Shown one piece after another: positions 11,609-21,300 of a stretch of DNA of 58,852 nt. Made by a program: the position numbers and the translations under genes. The notes beneath the pieces are model-generated. The model saw nothing but the letters and a program-made list of their open reading frames with translations. It did not search any database and was not told where the DNA came from. Origin of the DNA: Candidatus Sulfopaludibacter sp. SbA3 (GTDB lineage: Bacteria; Pseudomonadota; Alphaproteobacteria; Caulobacterales; Hyphomonadaceae); the NCBI GenBank assembly GCA_945913285.1, contig CAMEDD010000016.1:1-58852 (forward strand). Direction: 5' to 3'. Within the stretch, counting starts at the first letter, position 1; every line of letters begins with the position of its first letter.

Positions 11609-12853
11609 TCAGGCGGCCGCTTGAGCCGCTATATCCTTCATAGGGGTTGATGTATCGATAAGGACGTCAGGCGCAAGCTTTGCGCCAGAGATGATAAGCT
11701 TTTTCGACGCGAGAAATTCCGGCGGGCTGTTGACCGCGTCGACAGCAATCAGGGTCGCGTTTTTCAGGTAGAAGACGGCGAATCTGCGCGTCGCCGGATC
11801 GCCCCGGACCACGTGTGTATCGTAGCCCTGGCTGAGGCCCGCGATCTGAAGTTTGAGGTCATACTGGTCCGACCAGAACCAGGGGCAGTCTTCGGCTGGG
11901 CGGGGCAGGCCGAGGATCGCCGCGGCGACCAGCTTGCCTTGCTCGATGGCGTTGTGGACGCTCTCGAGACGTCCCGAGCGACCATAATGCACGAGGGGGC
12001 GGCTGGCGCAGTCGCCGGCTGCGAACACTTGCGGGTCAGAGGTGCGCCCGTCACGGTCCACCAGGATACCGTTAGAGCAGGCGATGCCCGCGTTCTTGGC
12101 CAACTCCTCGTTCGGGAGGATGCCGATGCCGGATAGCACGATATCAGCGGGAAGCTCTGTGCCATCGGCCAGGACGACGGATGTGACCTGACCATTGGCG
12201 CCGTTCAGCCGGGCCGTCTGCACGCCGGTCAGGATTCTGACGCCGTGACCCCGGTGCTCGGCTTCGTAGAACGCGCTCAGCACCGGGCTGGTGACGCGTG
12301 CCAGAACCCGCGGCGCCATTTCCAGGACCGTCACCTCAAGGCCCATTTGACGGGCAACAGCCGCCGCTTCGAGACCGATATAGCCCGCACCGATGATCAC
12401 CATCTTGCGGCCCGGCACCATTTGCGGGCTCAATCGTCCGACATCGGCGAGCGTGCGCAGGTCATACACGCCGGCCAGATCTGCGCCAGGCAGGGTCAGC
12501 TGACGCGGACGCGAGCCCGTTGCAAGGATCAGAACATCGTAGGCGAGGTGGCCGCCATGTTCGAGCTGCACTTCGCGCCGGGCGCGGTTGATCCCTGTAA
12601 CCGTGGTTCCGAGGACAACGTCGATCTTCTGGTCTTCGTACCATGCACCCGGCTTGAAATAGAGCCTGTCTTGCTCGAACTCGCCTTTGAGATAAGCCTT
12701 GGAGAGGGGCGGGCGTTGATACGGCAGGGCGGCTTCGTCGCCGACCACGCTCAGCCTGCCATCATATCCGCCGCTGCGCAGCGATTGCAGCGCCTGAGCT
12801 GCCGCTTGGCCGGCGCCGGCAACGACAATGTTCCTGATGCCTCCCAGCGCCAT
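11609..12853 (-). CDS. FAD-dependent NAD(P)H:ferredoxin reductase
   Basis: 414-residue flavoprotein of the putidaredoxin/rhodocoxin reductase family. An N-terminal FAD-binding Rossmann motif (VAGAGQAAAQA) is followed by the PPLSKAYLKGE block typical of this family, a second dinucleotide motif IIGAGYIGLEAAA for NAD(P)H, and the FAD-contacting VFAAGDCAS. The C-terminal reductase domain is present. It should take electrons from NAD(P)H to the ferredoxin encoded 18 bases downstream. It is divergent from tsaE, with a 148-base region between them that holds a short inverted repeat. Confidence 0.9.
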   Translation of the reverse strand: MALGGIRNIVVAGAGQAAAQALQSLRSGGYDGRLSVVGDEAALPYQRPPLSKAYLKGEFEQDRLYFKPGAWYEDQKIDVVLGTTVTGINRARREVQLEHGGHLAYDVLILATGSRPRQLTLPGADLAGVYDLRTLADVGRLSPQMVPGRKMVIIGAGYIGLEAAAVARQMGLEVTVLEMAPRVLARVTSPVLSAFYEAEHRGHGVRILTGVQTARLNGANGQVTSVVLADGTELPADIVLSGIGILPNEELAKNAGIACSNGILVDRDGRTSDPQVFAAGDCASRPLVHYGRSGRLESVHNAIEQGKLVAAAILGLPRPAEDCPWFWSDQYDLKLQIAGLSQGYDTHVVRGDPATRRFAVFYLKNATLIAVDAVNSPPEFLASKKLIISGAKLAPDVLIDTSTPMKDIAAQAAA

Positions 12854-12874
12854 CTTGGATCCCCAGTTCGTTTC

Positions 12875-12890
12875 GTGACGGGTGCGTCAC
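12875..12890. promoter_or_regulatory. Inverted repeat between divergent fdr and tsaE genes
   Basis: GTGAC and GTCAC face each other around a 6-base spacer, 22 bases upstream of the reductase start and in the shared control region with tsaE. Size and position suit a dimeric regulator, but the arms are short and could be chance. Confidence 0.25.
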
Positions 12891-13001
12891 TTTCGTATTA
12901 TGCGCTTGTGCCCCCTGCCGCAACACGCGCCAGACGGGGCTCACCGTCACAGGTTTCCGCGCGTTGCGTCAACCGGCGCACGCGCTAGGATGCGCGACAG
13001 G

Positions 13002-13454
13002 ATGCAGATTGTTGATCTCGGTTCGGAAGACGACACGCGGGCGCTCGGCGCTCGTCTGGCGAAGCATCTGAAGCCCGCTGATGTGATCGCGCTGCACGGC
13101 GACCTCGCGGCGGGCAAGACCACGCTGGTCCGCGGGTTGATCCAGGCCTTGCTCGGTCCCGGCGAGGAGGTGCCGAGCCCGACCTATACGCTGGTTCAGA
13201 TGTATGACGCAGCGGACTTTCCTGTCTGGCATTTTGATCTCTACCGCCTTGAAAACCCTGACGGCGTTTTCGAACTCGGATGGGATGAGACCCAGGCCGG
13301 TGTGGCGCTGATCGAGTGGCCGGACCGAGCGGGGCATTACCTTCCGGCCCGTCGGTTGGACGTGTTCCTTGAAATCTCTGGGGAAGGGCGGCGGGCGAGG
13401 CTGGAACCGGCCGGCAAAGGCTGGCAGGAACGTCTGGATGAATGCATTGCCTGA
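13002..13454 (+). CDS. tsaE: TsaE, tRNA t6A biosynthesis ATPase
   Basis: 150 residues from the ATG at 13002 (MQIVDLGSED). P-loop GDLAAGKT is at residues 33-40, where most homologues read GDLGAGKT; the SPTYTLVQ switch and the FDLYRLE Walker B-like segment are intact. TsaE binds the TsaBD complex and its ATPase cycle supports formation of N6-threonylcarbamoyladenosine at position 37 of ANN-decoding tRNAs. An ATG at 12990 would add four residues; a far upstream start at 12882 adds an unrelated arginine-rich stretch and is rejected. It overlaps the next gene by 17 bases. The pathway enzyme TsaC/Sua5 is encoded at 36133-37080. Confidence 0.92.
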   Translation: MQIVDLGSEDDTRALGARLAKHLKPADVIALHGDLAAGKTTLVRGLIQALLGPGEEVPSPTYTLVQMYDAADFPVWHFDLYRLENPDGVFELGWDETQAGVALIEWPDRAGHYLPARRLDVFLEISGEGRRARLEPAGKGWQERLDECIA

Positions 13455-14538
13455 TCCGAGACGCGGCGCGATTGCCACCTTCCTTGCAGCGGCCGGCGAG
13501 GGTTGGGCGCAGGCCGCGCAATGGCCCCTCGGCCAGGATGCCTCAACGCGCCGTTACATCCGCCTGAAGCGCGGTGACGGGGCGAGCGCCATGCTGATGG
13601 ACGCGCCCCGGGTCGAGAGCGAGCCGTGCCCGCCGGACGCAGATGCCGCCACCCGCGCGCGGATGGGTTGGAATGCCATGACGCGGCTTGCGGCCTCGCG
13701 GGTGGAGGCGTTCGTACTGATCGCCGGACACCTGCGCAGCCTCGGCCTCAAGGCGCCGCAGGTGCTCCGCTTCGATGCGGAGGCGGGCTTTGCGCTGATC
13801 GAGGATTTCGGTGACGCGCGCGAGTTCGCGCGGTTGATCGAGCGCGGCGAGGCAGCGGAAACGCCGCTTTATGTTGCCGCTGCAGAGCGATTGGCGAAAC
13901 TCCACAAGGCGCCCATTCCGAAAGTGCTGACCCAAGGCGCCGTCTCCTGGCCAATCCTCGAATTCGACTCGGTCGCGCTGGGTGCCAATGCCGATCTGTA
14001 TGCGGACTGGTTGCCGGCCGAGATCGGCCAGGGGCCGCTCGAGGGCGCGTCGCGGGCACGCTGGGAGCGCGAACGCGACGCGCTGATTGCGCAGGCCGTC
14101 TCGTTCCCGCGGGCATTCACCTTGCGGGACTATCACGCTGAAAACCTTCTCTGGCTGCCGGAAGGAGAGGTCGGTCTGCTCGACTTCCAGGATGCCGTAG
14201 TGGGCTGGGATGCATGGGACCTTGCGATGCTGACGCAGGACGCGCGCCGCACGGTTTCGAACGAAGCAGCGCAAGCGGCGATCACGCGGTTCCTGGATTT
14301 GACCGGGCAGGCGCGAGAGGCCTTCGACGAGCGGCTTGCGGTTATTGGCGCGCTGAATGCATTGCGGATCGCGGGCGTTTTCTCGCGTCTCCAGCACCGG
14401 GACGGAAAGCCGCGATACGGCGACTTCCAGCCGCAACAGCTGCACCTGCTCGCCCGGAACCTGTCGCATCCCGCGCTCGCCGGCATGGCGGCCTTCGTGC
14501 GAGAGACGACGCCGTTCGTGTTTGAGGACCGCACATGA
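13438..14538 (+). CDS. amgK: AmgK-type anomeric sugar kinase (MurNAc/GlcNAc), APH fold
   Basis: 366 residues in the aminoglycoside-phosphotransferase fold. The catalytic loop has H233-A-E-N and the metal-binding D249 in LLDFQD. In Pseudomonas and Caulobacter the equivalent gene next to murU encodes AmgK, which phosphorylates MurNAc at the anomeric carbon in a cell-wall recycling route that bypasses the fosfomycin-sensitive step. The ATG at 13438 lies inside the end of tsaE (17-base overlap), so translation is probably coupled. The stop overlaps murU as ATGA. Identification rests on the family plus the murU neighbour; substrate identity is inferred. Confidence 0.85.
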   Translation: MNALPDPRRGAIATFLAAAGEGWAQAAQWPLGQDASTRRYIRLKRGDGASAMLMDAPRVESEPCPPDADAATRARMGWNAMTRLAASRVEAFVLIAGHLRSLGLKAPQVLRFDAEAGFALIEDFGDAREFARLIERGEAAETPLYVAAAERLAKLHKAPIPKVLTQGAVSWPILEFDSVALGANADLYADWLPAEIGQGPLEGASRARWERERDALIAQAVSFPRAFTLRDYHAENLLWLPEGEVGLLDFQDAVVGWDAWDLAMLTQDARRTVSNEAAQAAITRFLDLTGQAREAFDERLAVIGALNALRIAGVFSRLQHRDGKPRYGDFQPQQLHLLARNLSHPALAGMAAFVRETTPFVFEDRT

Positions 14539-15260
14539 GCCTGGCTGTTCCGCATACAGCAATGGTGCTTGCCGCCGGGCTTGGTACCCGTATGCGGCCA
14601 CTCACGGACACCGTGCCGAAGCCTTTGATCCGGGTGCGCGGCAAGGCGTTGATGGACTGGCTGATCGATCCGCTGATCGAGGCCGGTGTGAAACGCCTGA
14701 TCGTGAATGTGCATTATCTCGCTGACCAGATCGAGGCGCACGTTGCCGGCCGAAGCGGTGTCGAGGTTCTGATCTCCGACGAACGCGGCGAAGTGCTTGA
14801 GACCGGCGGGGCGTTGGCCAAGGCGAGGCCGCTGCTCGGTGACGAGCCGGTCTTTGTGCTGAACACGGATGCCTTCTGGGCGCCGGCTTCTCCGGAACCG
14901 TATCTTGAGCTTGCGACCGCCTTTGACCCGGCTGCGGAAGATGAGCGCCTCCTGCTGGCGGATACCGGCCGGGCGCTTGGTTTTGACGGTGCAGGTGATT
15001 TCTTCCTGCAACCGGGAAACCGGCTTGAGCGGCGGGGCATGGCGGCGTCCGCGCCCTGGGCCTATGCCGGTGTCCGGATCATGAAGCCGCAGCTGTATGA
15101 TGGCGTTGCGGTCGGGCGCTTCTCGGCCATGCGCACCTGGGAAGGCCTGATGGCGCAAGGCCGCCTCGCCGGCGAGCCGCTTGACCGTTTCTGGCTGCAT
15201 GTTGGCGATCCGAAGGCGCTCGCGGACGCAGAGATGTGGATCGCCTGTCATGGCGGCTGA
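14535..15260 (+). CDS. murU: MurU-type MurNAc-1-phosphate uridylyltransferase
   Basis: 241-residue nucleotidyltransferase. The nucleotide-binding signature LAAGLGTRMRP occurs at residues 12-22, followed by the VPKPLI lysine motif and a GD-type metal site region (LNTDAFW). In the AmgK/MurU route it converts MurNAc-1-P and UTP to UDP-MurNAc. It overlaps amgK by 4 bases and addB by 11 bases. General sugar-1-phosphate nucleotidyltransferase activity is the conservative reading; the MurU assignment comes from the neighbour. Confidence 0.85.
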   Translation: MSLAVPHTAMVLAAGLGTRMRPLTDTVPKPLIRVRGKALMDWLIDPLIEAGVKRLIVNVHYLADQIEAHVAGRSGVEVLISDERGEVLETGGALAKARPLLGDEPVFVLNTDAFWAPASPEPYLELATAFDPAAEDERLLLADTGRALGFDGAGDFFLQPGNRLERRGMAASAPWAYAGVRIMKPQLYDGVAVGRFSAMRTWEGLMAQGRLAGEPLDRFWLHVGDPKALADAEMWIACHGG

Positions 15261-18200
15261 GGTCCGCCCGTTCGCGCAAGGCGCATCAAAAGTCTGGACC
15301 ATTCCGCCGGGTACGGACTTTCTCGGATCGCTGGCAAGGGAACTGTCCAAGTCCTTTGATCTCTGCAACCGGCCCGATGCCTTGGCCGATGCCATCATCT
15401 ACGTGCCCAACCGGCGGTCTGCGCGCGCCCTCGGACTGGCCTTGTTTGATACGCTCGGCGGGGGCGGCACGCTTCTGCCACCGGACATCCGCGCCCTGGG
15501 TGATCTGGAACCGGATGAGCCACCACCTGTCGCGGAGGCCTCGCATGCAGCGCTCGCGCCGGTTCTGCCAGCTACCAAGCAGCTTGGCGTCCTGGCCCAA
15601 CTGGCGAGCGTTTTCTACGAGCGCGAGTATGGGCGGCGCCTGCCACCGGCGGCGGCGATCTCGTCTGCCCGGGAATTGTCCAGGCTGCTGGAGCAGGCGG
15701 CCCTGGGAGAGGCGCCCGTTGCCTGGACGTCGCTGCCGTCTCTGGTAACGCAAGCAGAACTCGCCGTGCACTGGGAGGATTCGACGCGCTTCCTGTCGAT
15801 CATCACCGAGATGTGGCCGCAATGGCTGAAGGAAAACAACGCGGCGGACCCGTTCGAGCGCCGGCGGCAGGCGGCCGAAGCGATGGCAGCGGCCTGGCGT
15901 GCCTCGCCGCCCGTCGCACCGGTGATCATTGCGGGCTCAACCGGCGCCACACCCGCCGGCCGCCAGCTGATGCGCGCAGCCTGCGACCTGCCGCTCGGCC
16001 TCGTCGTGCTGCCGGGCCTCGATACAGCGCTCTCCGATAAGGCGCGGTTGTCGGTTGAGAAATCGCCCAGCCACCCCCAGCACGCACTGGTACGCACACT
16101 GCGGGCCTTGGGATTGTCGCTGGCCGACGTCGAAGACTGGCCTGCGGACGCCTCTCTTGCGCGAAACACCGCGCGCCGCAAGCTCGTGTACGAAGCACTG
16201 GCACCGGCCGATGACACGGCGGACTGGCGCGAGACGCTGGAAGACCTCGCCCGTGAGAGCGGGACAACTCCAGCAGGGCTGGCGCGCGATGCTTTGGAGG
16301 GGCTGTCAGTCATCGAACTGCCAAACGAGGCGGCCGAAGCGGACGCAGCCGCCTTGCTCCTGCGCGGCGCGCTCGAGACTGCGGGATCAAAGGCGGCCCT
16401 GGTGACGCCCGATGCGGGGCTCGCCCGCCGGGTGAGCGCGCGCCTCGCAAGGTGGGGGTTGTCGGTGCCGCCGTCTGCCGGTCAGCCGCTTGGACGCACA
16501 CAGGCCGGCAGCCTGATCGCGCTCTGCGCACGCTGGGCGGGCGACCCGGCGGATCCGGTGAAGCTGTCAGCGGTGCTCAAACATCCGTTCGTGCGCGACC
16601 GTGCGCTCGGGGACCTGATCGACATGCATTTCCTCAGGGGCCCGAGACGTTGGGCAAGCCTTGATGACCTTGCCAGTTTCATTGAGGCCCCGCGGGAAAA
16701 CAAGCGGCATCAATCGTTCACGGTGGACCAGCAGGCGGCGGCAGGGGCTTTCGTGCGCCGCCTTGCATCTCTCGTTCGGGAGGCCGGAAGTGATTTCAGC
16801 GCCGCTGAGACCATCAGGATCGATGACGGTGTTATGCGCATTGCCGTGCTCGCCGGCGCGATCAGCGAAACGCCGCTGCCCTGGGCGGGGGAAGACGGGG
16901 CAGGCGCCTCCACGCTTCTGCAGCGCCTGAACGAAATGGGCGAGTGGCTCGCACCGGTCACGCCGATGGAACTCGCCGAGCTGGTCGAGACCGAATGTGC
17001 AAGCCTGACGCTGAGCCTCGGAGAGCCGGAACATCCCCGGCTCAGTATCTGGGGCCCATTGGAGGCGCGGTTGCAGTCCGCGCACCTGATTGTGCTGGCG
17101 GGATTGAACGAAGATGTATGGCCGGAAAAGACGGCGCCGGATTCTTTTCTTCCGCGCCGGTTTCGCGAACCACTCGGTCTTCCCGACCCGGATCAACGCC
17201 TGGGGCTGTCGGCGCATGATTTTGCTCAGCTCGCCTGTTCGCCGCGCGTGGTCATGCTGCATGCGGCGCGGCGGGATGATGCACCAGCGGTGGCCTCGCG
17301 CTGGGTCTGGCGGCTGCGTACGCTGGTCAAAGGCGCTTTGCCGGATGCAGGCGCCAGTATTCTGTCCGGAGAGCATGGCGAGCTGCCGGCCTGGGTTCAC
17401 GAGATGCAGTCGGACGGCATTGGTGCACTGGCTGAAGACTTCAAAGCAGAACCTCGCCCCACCAGGCGGCCGTCCGGTTGGCCGAAGCGCATGTCCGTCA
17501 CGCGCATAGACAGGCTGCAGCGCGATCCTTATTCGATCTGGGCGGAAGATGTTCTGGGCCTGCGGGTGCTCGACCCGATGAATGGGCCGGTACAGGCTAA
17601 CCTTCGCGGCACGGCCGTGCACAAGGCGATCGAACGCTTCGAAGACAAGCCGGGCCCTAAGACACCGGATGTGCTTCTGGATCTGCTTGGGCAGGAACTT
17701 CGCAAGTCCGGCGAACCTGAGACGGACTGGCTGGGCCGTCAGGCCATCTGGCAGGACGTTGCGGCGTGGTTTGACGGCTGGCGTCAGGGCAGGGATGTGT
17801 CGGGCGGCCTTCATCTCGAGATCGACGGCGAAGTGGAGTATGAGATTGCCGGCCAGCCGTTCGTGCTTTCGGCGCAGGCGGACCGGATCGAGATTGGCGC
17901 GAACGGCCAGATCACGATCGTCGACTTCAAGACAGGTAACGCGCCCTCCGACCCGATGGTGCTTTCGGGGTTCGATCAGCAGATGCCGTTGCAGGCGTTG
18001 ATTGCTCAGAAGGGCGGTTTCAAAGGCGTGGCGGCGGCGCCCGTGGCGGCGCTTGAATATGTCGAGTTCAAGGGCAAACCGGTGGCTCGGCAGATCGGCC
18101 GCGGCAAGAGCGAAGAGCTGACGCCGGAGAAGATGTCAGCGCGGGCGGAGGCCGGATTGCAGAAGCTGATCGCGGCGTACCGCGGGCCCGGCGCCGCGTT

Positions 18201-18312
18201 CGCGTCAGCGCCGCGCGTGCAGTTCGTGAAGTATGACTACGGGTTCAACTTGCTCGCTCGCCGCGCTGAGTGGACGAGTGACACATCGGACGGTGAGGAT
18301 GTCTATGACTGA
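15250..18312 (+). CDS. addB: AddB, double-strand break repair subunit
   Basis: 1020 residues from the ATG at 15250 (MAAEVRPFAQG), which overlaps the murU stop by 11 bases; the longer upstream start at 15181 only reads through murU in another frame. The N-terminal part is the degenerate helicase-like region; the C-terminal RecB-type nuclease domain has the motif VDFKTG with D892, preceded by the QADRIEI strand. With AddA it forms the helicase-nuclease that resects broken ends for RecA loading in alphaproteobacteria, in place of RecBCD. The addA gene begins inside its last codons. Confidence 0.93.
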   Translation: MAAEVRPFAQGASKVWTIPPGTDFLGSLARELSKSFDLCNRPDALADAIIYVPNRRSARALGLALFDTLGGGGTLLPPDIRALGDLEPDEPPPVAEASHAALAPVLPATKQLGVLAQLASVFYEREYGRRLPPAAAISSARELSRLLEQAALGEAPVAWTSLPSLVTQAELAVHWEDSTRFLSIITEMWPQWLKENNAADPFERRRQAAEAMAAAWRASPPVAPVIIAGSTGATPAGRQLMRAACDLPLGLVVLPGLDTALSDKARLSVEKSPSHPQHALVRTLRALGLSLADVEDWPADASLARNTARRKLVYEALAPADDTADWRETLEDLARESGTTPAGLARDALEGLSVIELPNEAAEADAAALLLRGALETAGSKAALVTPDAGLARRVSARLARWGLSVPPSAGQPLGRTQAGSLIALCARWAGDPADPVKLSAVLKHPFVRDRALGDLIDMHFLRGPRRWASLDDLASFIEAPRENKRHQSFTVDQQAAAGAFVRRLASLVREAGSDFSAAETIRIDDGVMRIAVLAGAISETPLPWAGEDGAGASTLLQRLNEMGEWLAPVTPMELAELVETECASLTLSLGEPEHPRLSIWGPLEARLQSAHLIVLAGLNEDVWPEKTAPDSFLPRRFREPLGLPDPDQRLGLSAHDFAQLACSPRVVMLHAARRDDAPAVASRWVWRLRTLVKGALPDAGASILSGEHGELPAWVHEMQSDGIGALAEDFKAEPRPTRRPSGWPKRMSVTRIDRLQRDPYSIWAEDVLGLRVLDPMNGPVQANLRGTAVHKAIERFEDKPGPKTPDVLLDLLGQELRKSGEPETDWLGRQAIWQDVAAWFDGWRQGRDVSGGLHLEIDGEVEYEIAGQPFVLSAQADRIEIGANGQITIVDFKTGNAPSDPMVLSGFDQQMPLQALIAQKGGFKGVAAAPVAALEYVEFKGKPVARQIGRGKSEELTPEKMSARAEAGLQKLIAAYRGPGAAFASAPRVQFVKYDYGFNLLARRAEWTSDTSDGEDVYD

Positions 18313-21300
18313 TCTGGCCGGGTCCGAAGCGCTGAAAGCCGCGAGCGATGCGCAAGCGAAAGCCGCCAACCCGAACGTATCGGCCTTTGCGACCGCAAAC
18401 GCAGGCAGCGGCAAGACGAAGGTCCTGATCGACCGCGTCGCGCGGCTGTTGCTGCAACGCCCCGACGGGCGGCCGGGCGCCAAGCCGGATTCCATCCTGT
18501 GCATTACCTACACGCGCGCTGCGGCCAGCGAGATGCTCACGCGTTTGTTCAGGACGCTTGGCGACTGGGCAGTGATGGAAGACGCGCGGCTGAGGCTGAC
18601 GCTCTCGAAGCTGGAACAGACAGAGCCGGGGACTTACTCACAGGAGCAGCTGAAGGCCGCCCGTGCGCTCTTCGCGCGCGCACTCGAGACACCCGGCGGC
18701 CTGCGCATCGAAACCATCCATGCCTTCTGTGCACGGATCCTGCGCCGCTTCCCGCTGGAGGCAGGTGTGGTGCCGGGTTTTGTCGAACTGGAAGACGAAG
18801 ACGCGCGCGAGATGTGGCAGCGGGCGAAACGCGCCGTCATTCTTGAGGCGGCGGCGCTTGATCCGGACACAATGGCGCTGATCGCCCGGCAGGCGGGACG
18901 GGAAGGGGCGTCCAGCGCGCTGGATACCGTACGGGTGGCGGGCAGCCCTTTGCGCGCCTTCGTCTCCGCGCATGGACCAGACCTTGCCGGAATTGCGCAG
19001 GCATTAGGCAATGTGATCAAGCCTCCCCCGCGATCTGCGGCAGAGCTGGCCGAGCAGGCGATGCGCACTGACTTTCCGCTCGCCAGGGTGCAACAGGCCG
19101 TCGGCGCACTGGAAGGGGGCGCAAAAACAGATCTCAGGCTGGCGCAGCAATTGCGCGACGTGCTTGCAAATTCTGAAGAGCGCGCGGCTTTTGATCTCTA
19201 TACCGATGTCTTCCTGACGGCGAAGGGCGAGCCGAGAAAACGCAGCCCGTTCACGGCGGGTGTTGGAAAAAAACATCCCGTCCTGCCTGAGCTGTTTGCG
19301 ATGGGGGACGATCCGGGCGCAGAAACGCTGCGGATGGAAAATGTGATCTCAGATATCAGACGCGCCGAAGCGTTCGAGCGGACCTTTGCGCTGCTGAAGA
19401 TCGGCGTGCCGGCGTTGGACGCCTATGCCAAGGAGAAAGCCCGGCGCGGCGCGCTCGATTTCGACGACCTGATCGAGCGGACGCGCGGCCTTCTTCTCAC
19501 GGACGGACTGGCGAGCTGGGTCCTTTACAAGCTTGACGGCGGGCTCAGCCATCTGCTGCTCGATGAGGCTCAGGATACAAGCCCTGCCCAATGGGATCTC
19601 ATCCGTGCCCTGACGCAGGAATTCAACGCCGGCGCCGGTGCCGAACGGCTGCAAGAGCCGCGCACGACTTTCATGGTCGGTGACGAGAAGCAGTCGATTT
19701 ACTCCTTTCAGGGCGCCGATCCCGCGCGGTTCCTGGCAGAGACTGAGGCGCTGACCTTGCGCGATCCGAACGCGGCGCAGGCGGGCATGCGGATGTCATT
19801 CCGGTCCAGCCCGGAAATCCTGAACTTTGTCGATACGGTCTGGAACTCGGCCGCGGCAATCGACACACCGGACGCCTCGTCGCCGCCCGTGAGGGCGGAC
19901 GATATCGTGCACACGGCCAAGCGATGGAACGAGCCGGGGCTCGTCGAGATATGGCCGGTCATGCCCAGGGATGAGGCGCCTGAAACGGACGCGTGGGAGC
20001 GGCCTGTGGACGCGGTGCGGGTGACCGCTCCCAAGGTCAAACTCGCCCGCGAGATTGCAAAGTCCATCAAGCAGATGGTTACAGGCGCGGCATCCGTCTG
20101 GTCTGAGGGCCATACACGGCGGCCTGCCCAGCCGGGCGATGTGCTGATCCTCGTGCGGGAACGCCGGGGCGGCCTGTTCGAGGCCATCATCAATGCGCTC
20201 AAGAGCGCCGGTGTTCCGGTAGCGGGCGCCGATCGTCTTCAGCTGGCGGACTACATTGGTGTGCAGGATTGCCTGAACCTGATACGGTTTGCGCTCCTGC
20301 CATCCCGGGACCTCACGCTCGCCGAAATTCTGCGCGGCCCTTTCGCCGGATTGATGGATGATGATCGCTACCTGTTCGAACTGGCAGCGGGGCGCGGGAC
20401 GGGTGAAACGCTGTGGTCCCGCGTTCTTGCAAGCCAGGATCCGGATGTCATCGCCATACGTCCATTCCTCGAGAACCTGATCGCAAACGCCGCGCGCCCG
20501 CCATACGAATTCCTGTCTGCGGTGCTTGATGTTCCAGGCGAGACTGGGGTGACGGGATGGGAGAAGCTCAACAGGCGCCTGGGCACGCCGGCCCGCGACC
20601 CCATCGAGGCCTTGCTGGCCCGCGCGCTGGCACATGATGCTTCTGGACCATCGTCGTTGCAGCGTTTTGTGGCCGAGATGGAATCGACGCCGGCCGAAAT
20701 CAAACGCGACCTTGCAGAGGCGGCCGGCGAGGTGCGTGTGATGACCGTGCATGGCGCGAAGGGGCTGCAGGCGCCCATCGTGATCCTGCCCGATACGACG
20801 GCCAAACCGAAACTGACAAGCGAAGCGATCCTGGACGTCGGCGGCGCGGTCATCTGGGCGCCGCGGCAGGACACGGACATCGACGTCTCCGCCCGGGCGC
20901 GCGCGCTGGCCAAGGCAAAGGCCGAAGAAGAGCATCGCAGGCTTCTCTATGTGGCGCTGACACGGGCGCAGGACCGGCTGCTGATCGCTGGTCACTGGTA
21001 TGGCGGCGCGGGGGAGACAGCGACCGGATACCACCCGGGATCCTGGTACGCGCTGTGCCGCAATGCCATGGAGCACCTTCCTTCGCAGGTGCGCGAAGAC
21101 GGTTGCGTTGCGTTTGGCAGTTCTTTGCCCGCGTCAACCCGTACAGCCGGCGTACCGACGACAGGCGCAGCCTTGCCGGAATGGGCCCGGCGCAGGCCTG
21201 ACCCGGATCCGGCATCACGAACCCTGAGCGCGCCGTCCGGCTTGCTCGGCCCGAAAACACGCGTGCTGGCACCCTTCGATCCGAAGCGCGAAGCGCGCCT

